A stretch of 64,000 nucleotides of DNA from Clostridia bacterium (GCA_017461385.1 JAFTXZ010000002.1:57304-121303), one strand, 5' to 3'. Shown: positions 52,402 to 61,507, numbered from the stretch's first letter. Translations and numbers: made by a program. Notes: generated by a model not told the origin, from the letters alone.

Positions 52402-54357
52402 ATGAAAAAATATTATATTGGAGCTGCATATTATCCAGAGCTTTGGGATAAAAGCGAAATAGACAAGGATATTGCCAAAATGAAGGAATATGGCATGAAC
52501 TGTATGCGTATTGGCGAGTTTGCCTGGAGCACAATGGAGCCAAAGGAGGGCGAGGTTAACCTAGACTTCTTCAAATACGTTGTTGATAAGCTATACGAAA
52601 ACGGAATTTATACAGTAATGTGCACACCATCATGTACACCTCCAAGATGGCTTTTTGCAAAGTATCCTGATGCTATGCGTGTTCGTTCACAAAGACACGC
52701 CGTTTCAACAATGGATGTTCATGCTCGTGCCCACCTTTGCAAATCACACCAAGGGGTAAGGTATGAAAACGCAAGAATAGCAAGAGAAATGGCAAAGGCA
52801 TTTGCTAACCATCCAGGAGTTATTGGCTGGCAGATAGATAATGAGGTTTGGGCTTATGATTACGGATGCTATTGCGATAGATGCAAGCAGGGCTTCAGAG
52901 ACTATCTTAAGGATAAATTCAAAACCACCGAAAATCTAAATAAAAGCTGGGGAATGTATCGCTGGTCATTGGATTATCAAAGCTTTGATGAGATTATGCC
53001 ACCAAGCTGGCAAAGCTGGGAGAATCCCTCACGTATGGTTGAATGGCTTCGCTATCAAAATAGCCTGCTTTACTCCTACGTAAACGAGCAGGCTGAGGCA
53101 ATAAGAGAGTATTCAAGCGCGCCAATCGGTACTGATATGATGGTTGACGATTTCCTTGACTACAACAAAATGAATAAAAGCCTCGACGTTGTACAGCATA
53201 ACCACTATAATACAGTTGACAATCTTTACAGGAATATTTTCAACTTTGACTTCTATCGTACGCTCAAGGAAAGACCCTTCTGGGTAACTGAAACCTTGCT
53301 TGGCTGGAACGGCTCAATTTCTGCATGCAATGGCTACAGAAACGTAGGCTATTCCTTTATGAACTCGCTTTTGCCAATTGCTCACGGTGCTGAAATGAAC
53401 CTTTATTGGCTATTCCGTTCCCATCCAAACGGACACGAGCTTGGACATGGTGCATTCCTTAACTCAAGTGGCAGACCAAATAACGTGGCAAAGAGTGTAA
53501 AAATGATAACTGACACTCTTACCAAGAGCGAGGATTTCTTGCTAAATAGTAAGGTTAAATCAAAGCTTGCACTTACATATTCTGGAGAAGCCTTTAATAT
53601 GTTCTTGCACGCACCTATCGTTGAGAATTTCGACCACGACGTGGACATTAAGTTCATAGACCATTTCCATAAGGCGTTTAGACACTATAACCTTGACGTT
53701 ATTGAAATGGATAAGGATTTTGGCGAGTACGATACAATTATGTCCCCATTCCTTGCATGCACAGAGTACGACAATTTTAAGGAAAGAATTGTTGAGTGGG
53801 TTAAGAACGGCGGTACTTGGATTGTAGGACCACTTAGCGACATAATGAACAAAAATACAACAAAATACACATCCTCTCCATATTCATTCCTTGAGGAGCT
53901 GTGTGGAGTATATACTAAATATCAGCTACCAATGGAGGACAGCTCCTTTAGTGCAAGCTGGAGCGATGGTGAAAAATTCAATGTTTCAATGGGCTGTGAT
54001 GCTTATGAATTAAACGGAGCAGAGTCCTTAGCGACCTACAATATAGATGACCTTGACAACCTGACTGCAATTGCAAGACGTAAGGTAGGCAAGGGACAGG
54101 TTATAATTCTTGGTACAGTGCCAGACCATAAGGCGCTTTTAAGGCTTGTTGATAAAAAGCCAATAGCCGAGGCATCATCAAACGTTGACCTTGTCGAAAG
54201 AGTAGGCAAGGAAAACGGAATTATCGCAATGGAAATTGAGGGAAAGGACGGATATATTTCACTTGACAAGGAATACTATGACGTTCTTGGAGATAAGGTG
54301 GTAAGTGGCAGACTTGAAATGAAGCCATATTCTGCATACATACTAAAAAGGGTTTAA
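52402..54357 (+). CDS. Beta-galactosidase, GH42
   Basis: The 651-aa protein starts IGAAYYPELWDKSEIDKDI and has MRIGEFAWSTMEP, the classic GH42 opening. The acid/base is Glu148 in GWQIDNEVWAYDY and the nucleophile is Glu297 in FWVTETLLGWNG. A cysteine group CYCDRC lies after the acid/base, as in zinc-binding GH42 enzymes. The C-terminal parts match the trimerisation (A4) and beta domains. No signal peptide is seen, so it hydrolyses imported beta-galactosides. It follows the alpha-galactosidase by 9 bp, start ATG 52402 with AAGGAG, and it is coupled to the next gene. Confidence 0.95.
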   Translation: MKKYYIGAAYYPELWDKSEIDKDIAKMKEYGMNCMRIGEFAWSTMEPKEGEVNLDFFKYVVDKLYENGIYTVMCTPSCTPPRWLFAKYPDAMRVRSQRHAVSTMDVHARAHLCKSHQGVRYENARIAREMAKAFANHPGVIGWQIDNEVWAYDYGCYCDRCKQGFRDYLKDKFKTTENLNKSWGMYRWSLDYQSFDEIMPPSWQSWENPSRMVEWLRYQNSLLYSYVNEQAEAIREYSSAPIGTDMMVDDFLDYNKMNKSLDVVQHNHYNTVDNLYRNIFNFDFYRTLKERPFWVTETLLGWNGSISACNGYRNVGYSFMNSLLPIAHGAEMNLYWLFRSHPNGHELGHGAFLNSSGRPNNVAKSVKMITDTLTKSEDFLLNSKVKSKLALTYSGEAFNMFLHAPIVENFDHDVDIKFIDHFHKAFRHYNLDVIEMDKDFGEYDTIMSPFLACTEYDNFKERIVEWVKNGGTWIVGPLSDIMNKNTTKYTSSPYSFLEELCGVYTKYQLPMEDSSFSASWSDGEKFNVSMGCDAYELNGAESLATYNIDDLDNLTAIARRKVGKGQVIILGTVPDHKALLRLVDKKPIAEASSNVDLVERVGKENGIIAMEIEGKDGYISLDKEYYDVLGDKVVSGRLEMKPYSAYILKRV

Positions 54358-54375
54358 TGCACAAGGAGACAAGAA

Positions 54376-56268
54376 ATGAGCAAATATTCGACCTACGGAA
54401 GTGATTTTCTTTCCTACACAATAGATAACGAAAAGGGAAAAATTGCCTTTTTTGGAATTGAATCAGGAGGCAGAGACAGGGATAAGCATGCAAGCTACAA
54501 CCTTATGCTACCAGGCTATGGTGGAATAGCAGGTAGCTTCAAAAGAGCTTTCCCAACATCACAGGAGATTACAGGAGCTAGCGCAAGCTTCAAAAATGCA
54601 AATGGTAGCGTATCCTACAATATGAAGGATACAAGGACTCTAGAAATTGTCCTTGATGGTGTGGATAAAAATGATATTTTTTCAACAAGGCTTTCTATTA
54701 AAACAGCACCACCAACAATTTGGACAAAAAACGAGCCTAAGCATCTGAAAAGCAGAAATCCATACACAATTTATAAAAGTAGATTTGAATTGCCACTAAT
54801 CGTGCATTTTCCCGATTTTGGAAGAGTGGAAATATCCGCATCCTCAAATGACGTTTACTGCGTAGAGGAGCTTCAGCTATCAAAGGATTTTACAGGACTT
54901 GACCTGGGCTATAAAAACCATAGCTATAATCACAATCGAATTCACGCGCTTCATTATGGTAGCTCTTATCTAACCTTTAAGTCAAGCAAGCCTCTTGATA
55001 GCGTAGTGCTTACCTTCAGGGTGCTTGATGAGTGCTATCCAGCATTACCTGACGAGAGGGATGAGAGATTTAACGGCTTAAAGCGTAACTGGCTAAACTG
55101 CTTTGCTATGAATAGAGAGCTATTTGATATGGGCGACAATATCTATTTCCATGGCACAGGACACTTGGCTATTCACATGAAGTCCGATATGCTACAAATA
55201 GTAAACGAGGAAGATGAGCAATTCAAAATTATTCGTCGTGTGTATGAAAGACAGGTTGAAAGAAGCTTTAAGCATTCACAGGCTCACGACGGAGAGGTTA
55301 GCGTAAACTTCTTCAATAAGGATAAGGAGAGGGGATTTGGCTGTGCCGTTGATTCAACTCCAGGCGCTATAATCGGTCTTACAGGCATTTCTAATTGGAA
55401 TTTGCCACTTGCTAAAAAATTGCTTCCTTATGCAGTTAAGGCGGCTGATTATCTAATGACAAGAGACACCGACGGGGACGGATTGTTTGAGGTGCCATTC
55501 CCAGGGGATTATATGTTTCAGGAGTGCGAGTTTGGTCAACAAACAAACTGGTGGGACAACTTTGCCTTTGGTCACAAGGATATTTATTTTAATTATCTTT
55601 GCCATCGTGCATTAAGAGAATTAAGTACACTGCTTGAAAGAGTAGGACAGGGCGACAAGGCAGAGAAATACAAGAAACAGCTTGAAAAATTCGACAAATC
55701 CTTCTTTAATACCTTCTATAATCCAGAAACTGGACTTATGGCAGGCTGGATTAGTAAAAACGGCAAGGTGCACGATTACGGCTTTACCTTCGCCGTATCA
55801 ATGGGAATTAACGAGGGCTTGATTCCTCTTGAAAAGGGTAAAGAAATGCTAAAAATCCTTCTTGACTATATGAAGAAAGCAGGCTATGGCGATTTGCGCT
55901 TTGGCATTCCTGGAAACGTTATGCCGGTTGCACAGGCTGATACAATTGATTGGCCATGTATGTCCGATTGGGGAAGATATGAAAACGGTGGCTTGAATGG
56001 TATGAACGGCTTCCATTTCCTTACCTCAATGTATAAGGTGGGACTAACAAAGGAGGCGGATAAAATCCTCTTTACAATCCTTGACACCTACGAAAAGGAT
56101 ATGACCCACTCAGGACTTATGCCTGGCTATTGCCGTAGCGTTGACTGGAGAACAAAGGAGGGCGTTGCCTGTGGCTACAACTACCTAGCAGACAACTACT
56201 ACTTCTTAATGTCGGTCTATGCAGGCAAGTATGGATACTCACATCCTGCAGTTGTAAAAAATAGATAA
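54376..56268 (+). CDS. Glycoside hydrolase-like protein with (alpha/alpha)6 barrel
   Basis: The 630-aa protein has a beta-rich N-terminal half (1-300) and a helical half from about 325 with DGDGLFEVPFPGDYMFQE, TNWWDNFAFGHKDIYF, DYGFTFAVSMGINEGL and TIDWPCMSDWGRYENGG, typical of six-hairpin glycosidases. Several acidic residues in those loops could be catalytic (Asp/Glu in FPGDY and DWGRYE). I cannot fix the family number; its operon with GH36 and GH42 suggests action on a plant or host oligosaccharide. The start follows AAGGAG. It lacks a signal peptide. Confidence 0.75.
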   Translation: MSKYSTYGSDFLSYTIDNEKGKIAFFGIESGGRDRDKHASYNLMLPGYGGIAGSFKRAFPTSQEITGASASFKNANGSVSYNMKDTRTLEIVLDGVDKNDIFSTRLSIKTAPPTIWTKNEPKHLKSRNPYTIYKSRFELPLIVHFPDFGRVEISASSNDVYCVEELQLSKDFTGLDLGYKNHSYNHNRIHALHYGSSYLTFKSSKPLDSVVLTFRVLDECYPALPDERDERFNGLKRNWLNCFAMNRELFDMGDNIYFHGTGHLAIHMKSDMLQIVNEEDEQFKIIRRVYERQVERSFKHSQAHDGEVSVNFFNKDKERGFGCAVDSTPGAIIGLTGISNWNLPLAKKLLPYAVKAADYLMTRDTDGDGLFEVPFPGDYMFQECEFGQQTNWWDNFAFGHKDIYFNYLCHRALRELSTLLERVGQGDKAEKYKKQLEKFDKSFFNTFYNPETGLMAGWISKNGKVHDYGFTFAVSMGINEGLIPLEKGKEMLKILLDYMKKAGYGDLRFGIPGNVMPVAQADTIDWPCMSDWGRYENGGLNGMNGFHFLTSMYKVGLTKEADKILFTILDTYEKDMTHSGLMPGYCRSVDWRTKEGVACGYNYLADNYYFLMSVYAGKYGYSHPAVVKNR

Positions 56269-56277
56269 GATTTACAT

Positions 56278-56306
56278 TTGACAACCCCATAGAATTATGT
56301 TAAAAT
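56278..56306 (+). promoter_or_regulatory. Sigma-A promoter of ferritin
   Basis: TTGACA (56278-56283), 17-bp spacer, TAAAAT (56301-56306). Confidence 0.75.
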
Positions 56307-56335
56307 TAAATTACAAACAGTAAAGGAGAAAAAAT

Positions 56336-56845
56336 ATGAACGCAAAGGTACACGAGCTATTAAATCAACAAATCAATAAGGAATTTTATTCTGCATACCT
56401 ATATCTTGATTTCTCAAATTATTTTGAGGACGCAGGTCTTGACGGCTTTGCAAACTGGTACAAAATTCAAGCTCAAGAGGAGCGCGACCACGCAATGCTA
56501 TTTTATCAATATCTTCAAAATGAAAATCAAAAGGTAACTCTTGAGGCAATTGCGAAGCCGGACAAGGAAATTACCTGCCATATGGACGTTTTGAAGGCTG
56601 GTCTTGAGCATGAAAAGTACGTTACCTCACTAATCAACGATATTTACGCAGCAGCTTATGAGGTTAAGGATTTCCGTACGATGCAGTTCCTTGACTGGTT
56701 CGTAAAGGAGCAGGGCGAGGAGGAAACCAACGCAAACGACCTTATCACAAAAATGGAGCTTTTTGGAACAGACCCCAAGAGCCTCTATATGCTTAACCAA
56801 GAGCTAAGCGCAAGAGTTTACTCAGCTCCTTCACTAGTTCTATAA
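56336..56845 (+). CDS. ftnA: Ferritin (bacterial non-haem)
   Basis: The 169-aa protein is a typical bacterial ferritin: LLNQQINKEFYSAYLYLDFS with ferroxidase Glu near 17, then AQEERDHAMLFYQYLQ with Glu50/His53-type ligands, and FLDWFVKEQGEEE near 120-130. It forms a 24-mer that oxidises and stores iron and protects against peroxide. Start ATG 56336 follows AAGGAG. It has its own promoter and a strong terminator, so it is monocistronic. No Fur box was recognised. Confidence 0.95.
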   Translation: MNAKVHELLNQQINKEFYSAYLYLDFSNYFEDAGLDGFANWYKIQAQEERDHAMLFYQYLQNENQKVTLEAIAKPDKEITCHMDVLKAGLEHEKYVTSLINDIYAAAYEVKDFRTMQFLDWFVKEQGEEETNANDLITKMELFGTDPKSLYMLNQELSARVYSAPSLVL

Positions 56846-56895
56846 TTAAAAAGCCTTGAACGGAAATGAAGTGAACCATTTTGTGCAGACAGCAC

Positions 56896-56951
56896 AAAAA
56901 ACACCCCCTATGGTAGAATTAAAGGAACTACCATAAGGGGGTGTTTTTTTT
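56896..56951. terminator. Long near-perfect hairpin after ferritin
   Basis: A stem of about 17 bp (ACACCCCCTATGGTAG with its complement, one bulged base) with an A-run before and a U-run after. It terminates ferritin transcription and could also block read-in from the right. A long hairpin of this type followed by CAATTGTCC is also what an insertion-sequence end can look like. Confidence 0.75.
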
Positions 56952-56979
56952 TCAATTGTCCATTTTTAACGGACTTGTG

Positions 56980-57507
56980 CATTTTACGTGGGGATTCAAA
57001 TGTAATCTCCCAAAAAACAAAGCTGTTAATTTGGGTGCTAAGGATTTATTGATTAATTTACAACATAAGCAAAGCAAAGAAAATTATGAGCAATATATTG
57101 TTTGTAAACAGCAAAAGCATGATGTTAAAACATTATTAAAACATGAAAAAAGCACCAATATTGATGAAGACATCATAAGTAAAATAAAAAATAGTAATAC
57201 AGCAAAGGCAATAAAAGAACTTGTAAAAACAATATCTGATACTTTTTATTCTGCAAGCTCTACAAATTATATAAAGGATTTATCTAATACAATCTTTGAA
57301 TATATTTTTTATTTATGCAACATCGAGAATTTAGACAAATATGAATTTTTTGACTATTTTTCAGAAAAACTATTGGCAAAACAAAAAAGAAGATCGGAAC
57401 GTTTAGATAAAACTGAAAATAAACATGTAATGGAAGATTTAGCTTATATGCTAGATCCATTATTTCTTGCTCTTCATTATCATTCAAATACTCTGTATTC
57501 ACTTTAA
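56980..57507 (+). pseudogene. Hypothetical helical protein fragment, start not found
   Basis: An open frame continues from the hairpin to 57507, about 175 codons. It looks protein-like: charged, helical, AT-rich (for example LKHEKSTNIDEDIISKIKNS and KQKRRSERLDKTENKH). There is no ATG with a ribosome site near the 5' end, and the possible GTG lies inside the terminator. It is probably a truncated gene. It overlaps, in the opposite direction, the frame at 57284-57634. No family recognised. Confidence 0.4.
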
Positions 57508-57634
57508 AATTGGAATAATCATTGGATATCAATGTTTTGTTCTTTGTATTGCACACAATTAACAGATTGCTTCCGTTAGGAAGTGGACGAGAAGCGCTCA
57601 TTATAAATTCTTCGAAATTTTCATAATATGTCAT
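57284..57634 (-). pseudogene. Hypothetical fragment with good start, overlapping the plus-strand fragment
   Basis: ATG 57634 follows a good TTGGAGG site and opens 116 codons. The first 50 residues (NFEEFIMSASRPLPNGSNLL and on) look like a real protein, but the rest (about 57284-57470) is antisense to the plus-strand frame and looks like noise (FFFVLPIVFLKNS). The likeliest reading is a gene whose 3' part was lost at a junction near 57480-57510. Confidence 0.35.
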
Positions 57635-57679
57635 TTTTCCTCCAAATAATTGTTAGTTATTTGAAGTAAATTTGTCTAT

Positions 57680-57718
57680 AAAAAAATCTCGGCTGAGTGC
57701 TAAAAACACTTTGCCGAG
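57680..57718 (-). terminator. Terminator-like hairpin (minus)
   Basis: CTCGGC/GCCGAG stem with an inner AGTG/CACT pair; the A-run on its left gives a U-run on the minus strand. Confidence 0.6.
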
Positions 57719-57755
57719 GTTTTGAATATAAACTTGTGTGTATAAAATGAATAAG

Positions 57756-57788
57756 AAAAAAGGCTACTCAAAATGAGTAACCTTTTTA
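57756..57788. terminator. Bidirectional terminator-like hairpin
   Basis: AAAAAGGCTACTC with GAGTAACCTTTTT, one mismatch, AAAAT loop. Confidence 0.6.
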
Positions 57789-57839
57789 CGATATTTCCAA
57801 TTCGGCATCATAATCACGGTGGTTCGAATTAGAGACGCG

Positions 57840-58024
57840 TGGTCGAAGTGCAAAGAAGCATCGCAACTTTGTTGCTCGTAACACTTCCCGCGCCTCAAAT
57901 CAGCAAGCTATTCTCGGCTTGGTCGCTAGGCGCACTCCATTTTCGTCAAGGCCGAAAAGTGCAGTTCTCTCAGCCAACACTACGATAAAACAAAAAAAGC
58001 ACCGAGTGGTGCTTTCTTGCTTTA
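57840..58024. repeat. 185-bp element bracketed by tRNA-Pro 3'-end copies
   Basis: TGGTCGAAGTGC occurs at 57840 and again, 185 bp later, at 58025 as the 3' end of a tRNA-Pro fragment. The segment between ends in a terminator hairpin just before the second copy. The copy spacing (185), the order (tRNA end, about 150 bp, hairpin, tRNA end) and a loosely similar middle (AGC-AGCT...CGGCTT...CGCA-CC) match the tRNA-Gln locus at 10406-10591. Confidence 0.6.
57992..58016 (-). terminator. Terminator-like hairpin after the tRNA-Pro fragment
   Basis: AAGCACC-GAGT-GGTGCTT with an A-run on its left (U-run on the minus strand). Confidence 0.6.
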
Positions 58025-58072
58025 TGGTCGAAGTGCGGAGGTCCGAACTCCGGGCCTCATGGTCCCGAACCA
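58025..58072 (-). pseudogene. 3' half of a tRNA-Pro (CGG) gene
   Basis: On the minus strand TGG-TTCGGGA-CCA (anticodon CGG) is followed by CATGAGG, a T-arm CGGAG-TTCGGAC-CTCCG, acceptor strand CACTTCG and ACCA. The 5' half is missing: the sequence before the anticodon stem does not form a D-arm or the required acceptor CGAAGTG. It is therefore a tRNA remnant or a deliberate tRNA-end copy, not a working tRNA. Confidence 0.6.
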
Positions 58073-58398
58073 GCTCTAGACAGTTTTTGATGTCATTTCT
58101 CCTCATCTTGACACCTTTCCTCTCGAAAAGCCATGCTTTCCACACCTCTTACGAACACTGTTTCCACACAGTTTACTCCCGTAAATGGTCTACACTGTGG
58201 TCAATCCACAAATCAACACCAAAAACCCCACCCCGTGTACGATTTTCTATCCCACCACCATGTTAACATACAATCCCCAAACTTGCAACCCTGTGTGCAA
58301 AAAACCACACACTGTTGCATTTTTTCTTTTCTCAACATTCAAAAATTGCTCCGCAGTAAACAAAGAAAAGCAAATTCGAAGAAATTCACAAAATATAC
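58073..58398. other. Intergenic region, no gene seen
   Basis: About 325 bp, C-rich on the plus strand in its second half, between the tRNA-Pro fragment and the thiamine promoter. Frames on both strands lack ribosome sites and overlap the tRNA fragment; none is accepted. Confidence 0.45.
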
Positions 58399-58427
58399 TT
58401 GTTTTTTTCTGTAAACAGGTGTATAAT
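58399..58427 (+). promoter_or_regulatory. Promoter of the thiamine operon
   Basis: TTGTTT (58399-58404), 17-bp spacer, TATAAT (58422-58427), about 18 bp before the TPP riboswitch. Confidence 0.7.
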
Positions 58428-58445
58428 ATATGCACAACTGAACAA

Positions 58446-58524
58446 ACGGGAGCTTGTATACAGGCTGAGAGGAAGGTGTGACCTTCGACCGAGAACCTGA
58501 TTTGGATAATGCCAACGTAGGGAT
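58446..58524 (+). ncRNA. TPP riboswitch (THI element)
   Basis: Contains all conserved parts of the thiamine pyrophosphate aptamer: ACGGGAGC, CAGGCTGAGAGG, a variable stem, GAGAACCTGAT and GGATAATGCCAACGTAGGGA. It lies directly upstream of thiS and is followed by a terminator at 58564-58591, so it should act by ending transcription when TPP is bound. Confidence 0.96.
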
Positions 58525-58563
58525 GCCTGATAGAAGAATATCGGGAGGAACAAAGAAATTTTT

Positions 58564-58591
58564 GGAGTTACCGAATCGGTAGCTCCTTTTT
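58564..58591 (+). terminator. Terminator of the TPP riboswitch
   Basis: GGAG-TT-ACCG/CGGT-AG-CTCC stem followed by TTTTTT, 40 bp after the aptamer and 28 bp before the thiS start. Confidence 0.85.
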
Positions 58592-58618
58592 TGTTGCAAT
58601 TTTTTTGGAGGTGTGAAA

Positions 58619-58813
58619 GTGGTAAAGGTAAACGGAGAACCCAAGGATATTGCAGGTAAGACCATTGCCGAATATCTTGCGACAACCAATTACGATATGA
58701 AGCGTATCGCAACAGAGCTGAATGGTGACATTGTTCCCAAGGCACAGTACGGTGAAACCGTGCTTCAGGACGGTGACAGCATTGAGATTGTCAGTTTTGT
58801 GGGAGGTGGTTGA
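58619..58813 (+). CDS. thiS: Sulfur carrier protein ThiS
   Basis: The 64-aa protein has the ubiquitin-like ThiS form, starting VKVNGEP and ending VSFVGGG, where the terminal Gly-Gly is adenylated by ThiF and becomes the thiocarboxylate that gives sulfur to the thiazole ring. The start is GTG 58619, seven bases after GGAGG; a GTG six bases upstream is too close to the site. The stop is directly before thiF. It is the first gene behind the TPP riboswitch. Confidence 0.93.
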   Translation: MVKVNGEPKDIAGKTIAEYLATTNYDMKRIATELNGDIVPKAQYGETVLQDGDSIEIVSFVGGG

Positions 58814-59449
58814 GTGATTCCAACAAAAGAAGAATGGAATAACGCCTTGGAAGAACGCCACGGCAAAGAATTGCATCGGGCGTTTTCATCGGCTACGGTT
58901 GCTGTGTGCGGTCTTGGCGGTCTTGGTTCAAATATTACCATAGCTCTCGCAAGAGCAGGTATCGGACGGCTGATACTCATTGATTTTGACCGTGTGGATA
59001 TCACCAATCTGCACCGTCAGCAATATAAGGCAGATCAGATTGGTATGTATAAGACGGTCGCACTTGCTGAAAATCTCAAGGAAATAGCACCATACATATC
59101 TCTTGAAGTACATACCGAGAGAATCACCGAGCAAAACGCAAAAATCCTCCTTTCGGATGTGGATATCATTTGCGAAGCTTTTGACGATGCAGTTGCCAAG
59201 GCAATGCTCACAGAAATCGTATTAACCGAAATGCGAGATAAGTACCTTGTAGCAGCTTCGGGTATGGCAGGGCTTTATGATGCCAATAGCATCAAGACAA
59301 GAAAAGTAACAAGCAAATTCTATCTGTGCGGTGATGAGAAAAGCGATGTCGCAGAAGGAATAGGGCTTGTATCGTCCCGTGTTATGATTTGCGCCGCGCA
59401 TCAGGCACACACGGTGCTCAGAATTTTAGCAAATAATTTTGAAGAATAA
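58814..59449 (+). CDS. thiF: ThiS adenylyltransferase ThiF
   Basis: The 211-aa protein has the nucleotide-binding loop [12 protein letters not shown] followed by [17 protein letters not shown], the E1-like/ThiF signature. It activates the ThiS carboxy-terminus with ATP. It is of the short ThiF type, lacking the C-terminal extension of MoeB-like proteins. The start is GTG 58814, immediately after thiS, and the GGAGG just before it serves as its site. A second start would not fit the spacing. Confidence 0.92.
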   Translation: MIPTKEEWNNALEERHGKELHRAFSSATVAVCGLGGLGSNITIALARAGIGRLILIDFDRVDITNLHRQQYKADQIGMYKTVALAENLKEIAPYISLEVHTERITEQNAKILLSDVDIICEAFDDAVAKAMLTEIVLTEMRDKYLVAASGMAGLYDANSIKTRKVTSKFYLCGDEKSDVAEGIGLVSSRVMICAAHQAHTVLRILANNFEE

Positions 59450-59462
59450 AGAGGAAAACAAA

Positions 59463-60233
59463 ATGAACAACGACAAACTTATCATAGGCGGTCACGAATT
59501 TAACTCCCGTTTCATTCTCGGATCGGGCAAATATTCGATGAAGCTCATCGAGGCGGCGGTAAAGGATGCGGGTGCTGAGATCATCACTCTTGCAGTCCGC
59601 CGTGCTAACACAAAGGAACACGAAAACATTCTTGACTATATTCCCGAAGGAATCACGCTTCTTCCCAACACCTCGGGTGCAAGAAATGCAGAAGAAGCAG
59701 TTCGTATTGCTCGCCTCGCCCGTGAGCTTGGATGCGGTAACTTTGTAAAGATCGAGATTATGCGCGACTCCAAATATCTACTTCCCGACAACGTGGAAAC
59801 CATCAAGGCAACCGAGATTCTCGCAAAAGAAGGATTTGTGGTCATGCCGTATATGTACCCCGATCTGAACACCGCACGTGACCTCGTAAACGCAGGCGCG
59901 GCAAGTGTTATGCCTTTGGCTTCTCCCATCGGCTCGAACAAAGGACTTGCAACCAAGGAATTCATTCAGATACTCATTGACGAGATCGATCTGCCCATCA
60001 TCGTAGATGCAGGCATCGGCAGACCTTCGCAGGCTTGTGAAGCAATGGAGATGGGTGCGGCGGCAATTATGGCAAACACCGCGCTTGCGACCGCTGGTGA
60101 CCTTCCTATGATGGCATCGGCATTCAAGCAGGCAATCGAAGCAGGTCGTAAAGCATACCTTTCGGGGCTTGGCAGGGTGCTGACACGTGGTGCATCTGCA
60201 TCCGATCCCTTGACAGGATTCTTGCGTGATTAA
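59463..60233 (+). CDS. thiG: Thiazole synthase ThiG
   Basis: The 256-aa protein begins [20 protein letters not shown] and has the catalytic Lys96 in NFVKIEIM that forms an imine with deoxyxylulose 5-phosphate, then [20 protein letters not shown]. It makes the thiazole phosphate ring with ThiS-thiocarboxylate and dehydroglycine from ThiH. The start is ATG 59463 with GAGG upstream, 13 bp after the thiF stop; an earlier in-frame TTG lacks a site. Confidence 0.96.
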   Translation: MNNDKLIIGGHEFNSRFILGSGKYSMKLIEAAVKDAGAEIITLAVRRANTKEHENILDYIPEGITLLPNTSGARNAEEAVRIARLARELGCGNFVKIEIMRDSKYLLPDNVETIKATEILAKEGFVVMPYMYPDLNTARDLVNAGAASVMPLASPIGSNKGLATKEFIQILIDEIDLPIIVDAGIGRPSQACEAMEMGAAAIMANTALATAGDLPMMASAFKQAIEAGRKAYLSGLGRVLTRGASASDPLTGFLRD

Positions 60234-60244
60234 AGGAGTATGCC

Positions 60245-61498
60245 ATGGAAAATCATTTTTTTGTAGATTCGGAGCATCTGTCTCCCGAAGCGCTTGCGAA
60301 AAAGCACCGCATTGAAAACGATCCAACAAGCCGTAAGAACCACATGGAATATCTGCCCGGTATGGAGATCATCGAGTCGGACGTATGCTCGCAGGTCATG
60401 GCACAGATGAACACTTACGATTACAGCAAATATACGGCGAGGGATGTCCGCGCAGCTCTTGAACACACCACTTGCTCAATAGAAGATTTCAAGGCACTTC
60501 TATCACCTGCGGCAGAGCCGTTCCTCGAACAGATGGCAGAGAGAGCAAGACTGGAAACGAGTAAGCATTTCGGCAACACCGTGTATCTGTTCACGCCCCT
60601 TTACATAGCAAATTATTGTGAGAACTACTGTGTATACTGCGGCTTTAACTGCTATAACCACATCAACCGTATGAAGCTCTCTATGGAGCAGATCGAAAAG
60701 GAAATGAAGGTTATTGCCGATAGCGGAATGGAGGAAATTCTGATTCTGACCGGCGAGAGCCGAGCGCAGAGCAACGTGGAATACATAGGTGAAGCCTGCA
60801 AGCTGGCAAGAAAGTATTTCCGCATGGTTGGGCTTGAGATCTATCCCGTCAACACCGATGAGTATAAGTATCTTCACGAATGCGGAGCAGACTATGTGAC
60901 CGTATTCCAAGAAACCTACGATGCAGACAAATACGAGCAACTCCACCTGCTTGGTCACAAGCGTGTATGGCCTTATCGTTTTGATGCACAGGAAAGAGCC
61001 TTGCGCGGCGGCATGAGAGGTGTTGCATTCTCAGCACTGCTCGGTCTTTCCGACTTCCGCAAGGATGCACTTGCAAGTGCTTTGCACGTCTATTATTTGC
61101 AGAGAAAGTATCCTCACGCCGAGATGTCGCTGTCCTGTCCAAGGCTTCGTCCTATCATCAACAATGATAAAATCAATCCTCTCGACGTTCACGAAAAGCA
61201 GCTTTGTCAGATCATCTGTGCTTATAGAATTTTCCTTCCGTTCGTCGGTATCACCGTATCCTCTCGTGAGAGTGCGGAATTCAGAAACGGCATCGTAAAG
61301 ATTGCCGCCACCAAGGTGTCGGCAGGTGTTTCTACGGGTATTGGCGACCACGACAGCAAATACAACGGAAAAGGAACCGATGAGGTTCAGGGCGACGAGC
61401 AGTTTGAGATCGACGATAACCGTAGCCTTGACAAAATGTATAAGGATATTGAGGGAGAAGGACTTCAGCCCGTGCTGAATGATTACCTCTACATATAA
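60245..61498 (+). CDS. thiH: 2-iminoacetate synthase ThiH (radical SAM)
   Basis: The 417-aa protein has the radical-SAM cluster Cys125-x3-Cys129-x2-Cys132 (YCENYCVYCGF) and LTGESRAQSNVEYIG. It splits tyrosine into dehydroglycine and p-cresol for thiazole synthesis. The use of ThiH rather than the oxygen-dependent ThiO points to an anaerobe. The start follows AAGGAG, 11 bp after thiG. Confidence 0.95.
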   Translation: MENHFFVDSEHLSPEALAKKHRIENDPTSRKNHMEYLPGMEIIESDVCSQVMAQMNTYDYSKYTARDVRAALEHTTCSIEDFKALLSPAAEPFLEQMAERARLETSKHFGNTVYLFTPLYIANYCENYCVYCGFNCYNHINRMKLSMEQIEKEMKVIADSGMEEILILTGESRAQSNVEYIGEACKLARKYFRMVGLEIYPVNTDEYKYLHECGADYVTVFQETYDADKYEQLHLLGHKRVWPYRFDAQERALRGGMRGVAFSALLGLSDFRKDALASALHVYYLQRKYPHAEMSLSCPRLRPIINNDKINPLDVHEKQLCQIICAYRIFLPFVGITVSSRESAEFRNGIVKIAATKVSAGVSTGIGDHDSKYNGKGTDEVQGDEQFEIDDNRSLDKMYKDIEGEGLQPVLNDYLYI

Positions 61499-61507
61499 GG
61501 AGCGAAT

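Noticed and set aside
57900-58481. Frames of 80-115 codons on both strands around the tRNA-Pro fragment
   Set aside because: They overlap the tRNA remnant and the terminator hairpin, have no ribosome site and show no protein-like composition.
59778-60329. Minus-strand frame of 183 codons in the thiamine operon
   Set aside because: It is antisense to thiG and thiH, whose families are certain; long antisense frames are expected in GC-richer genes.
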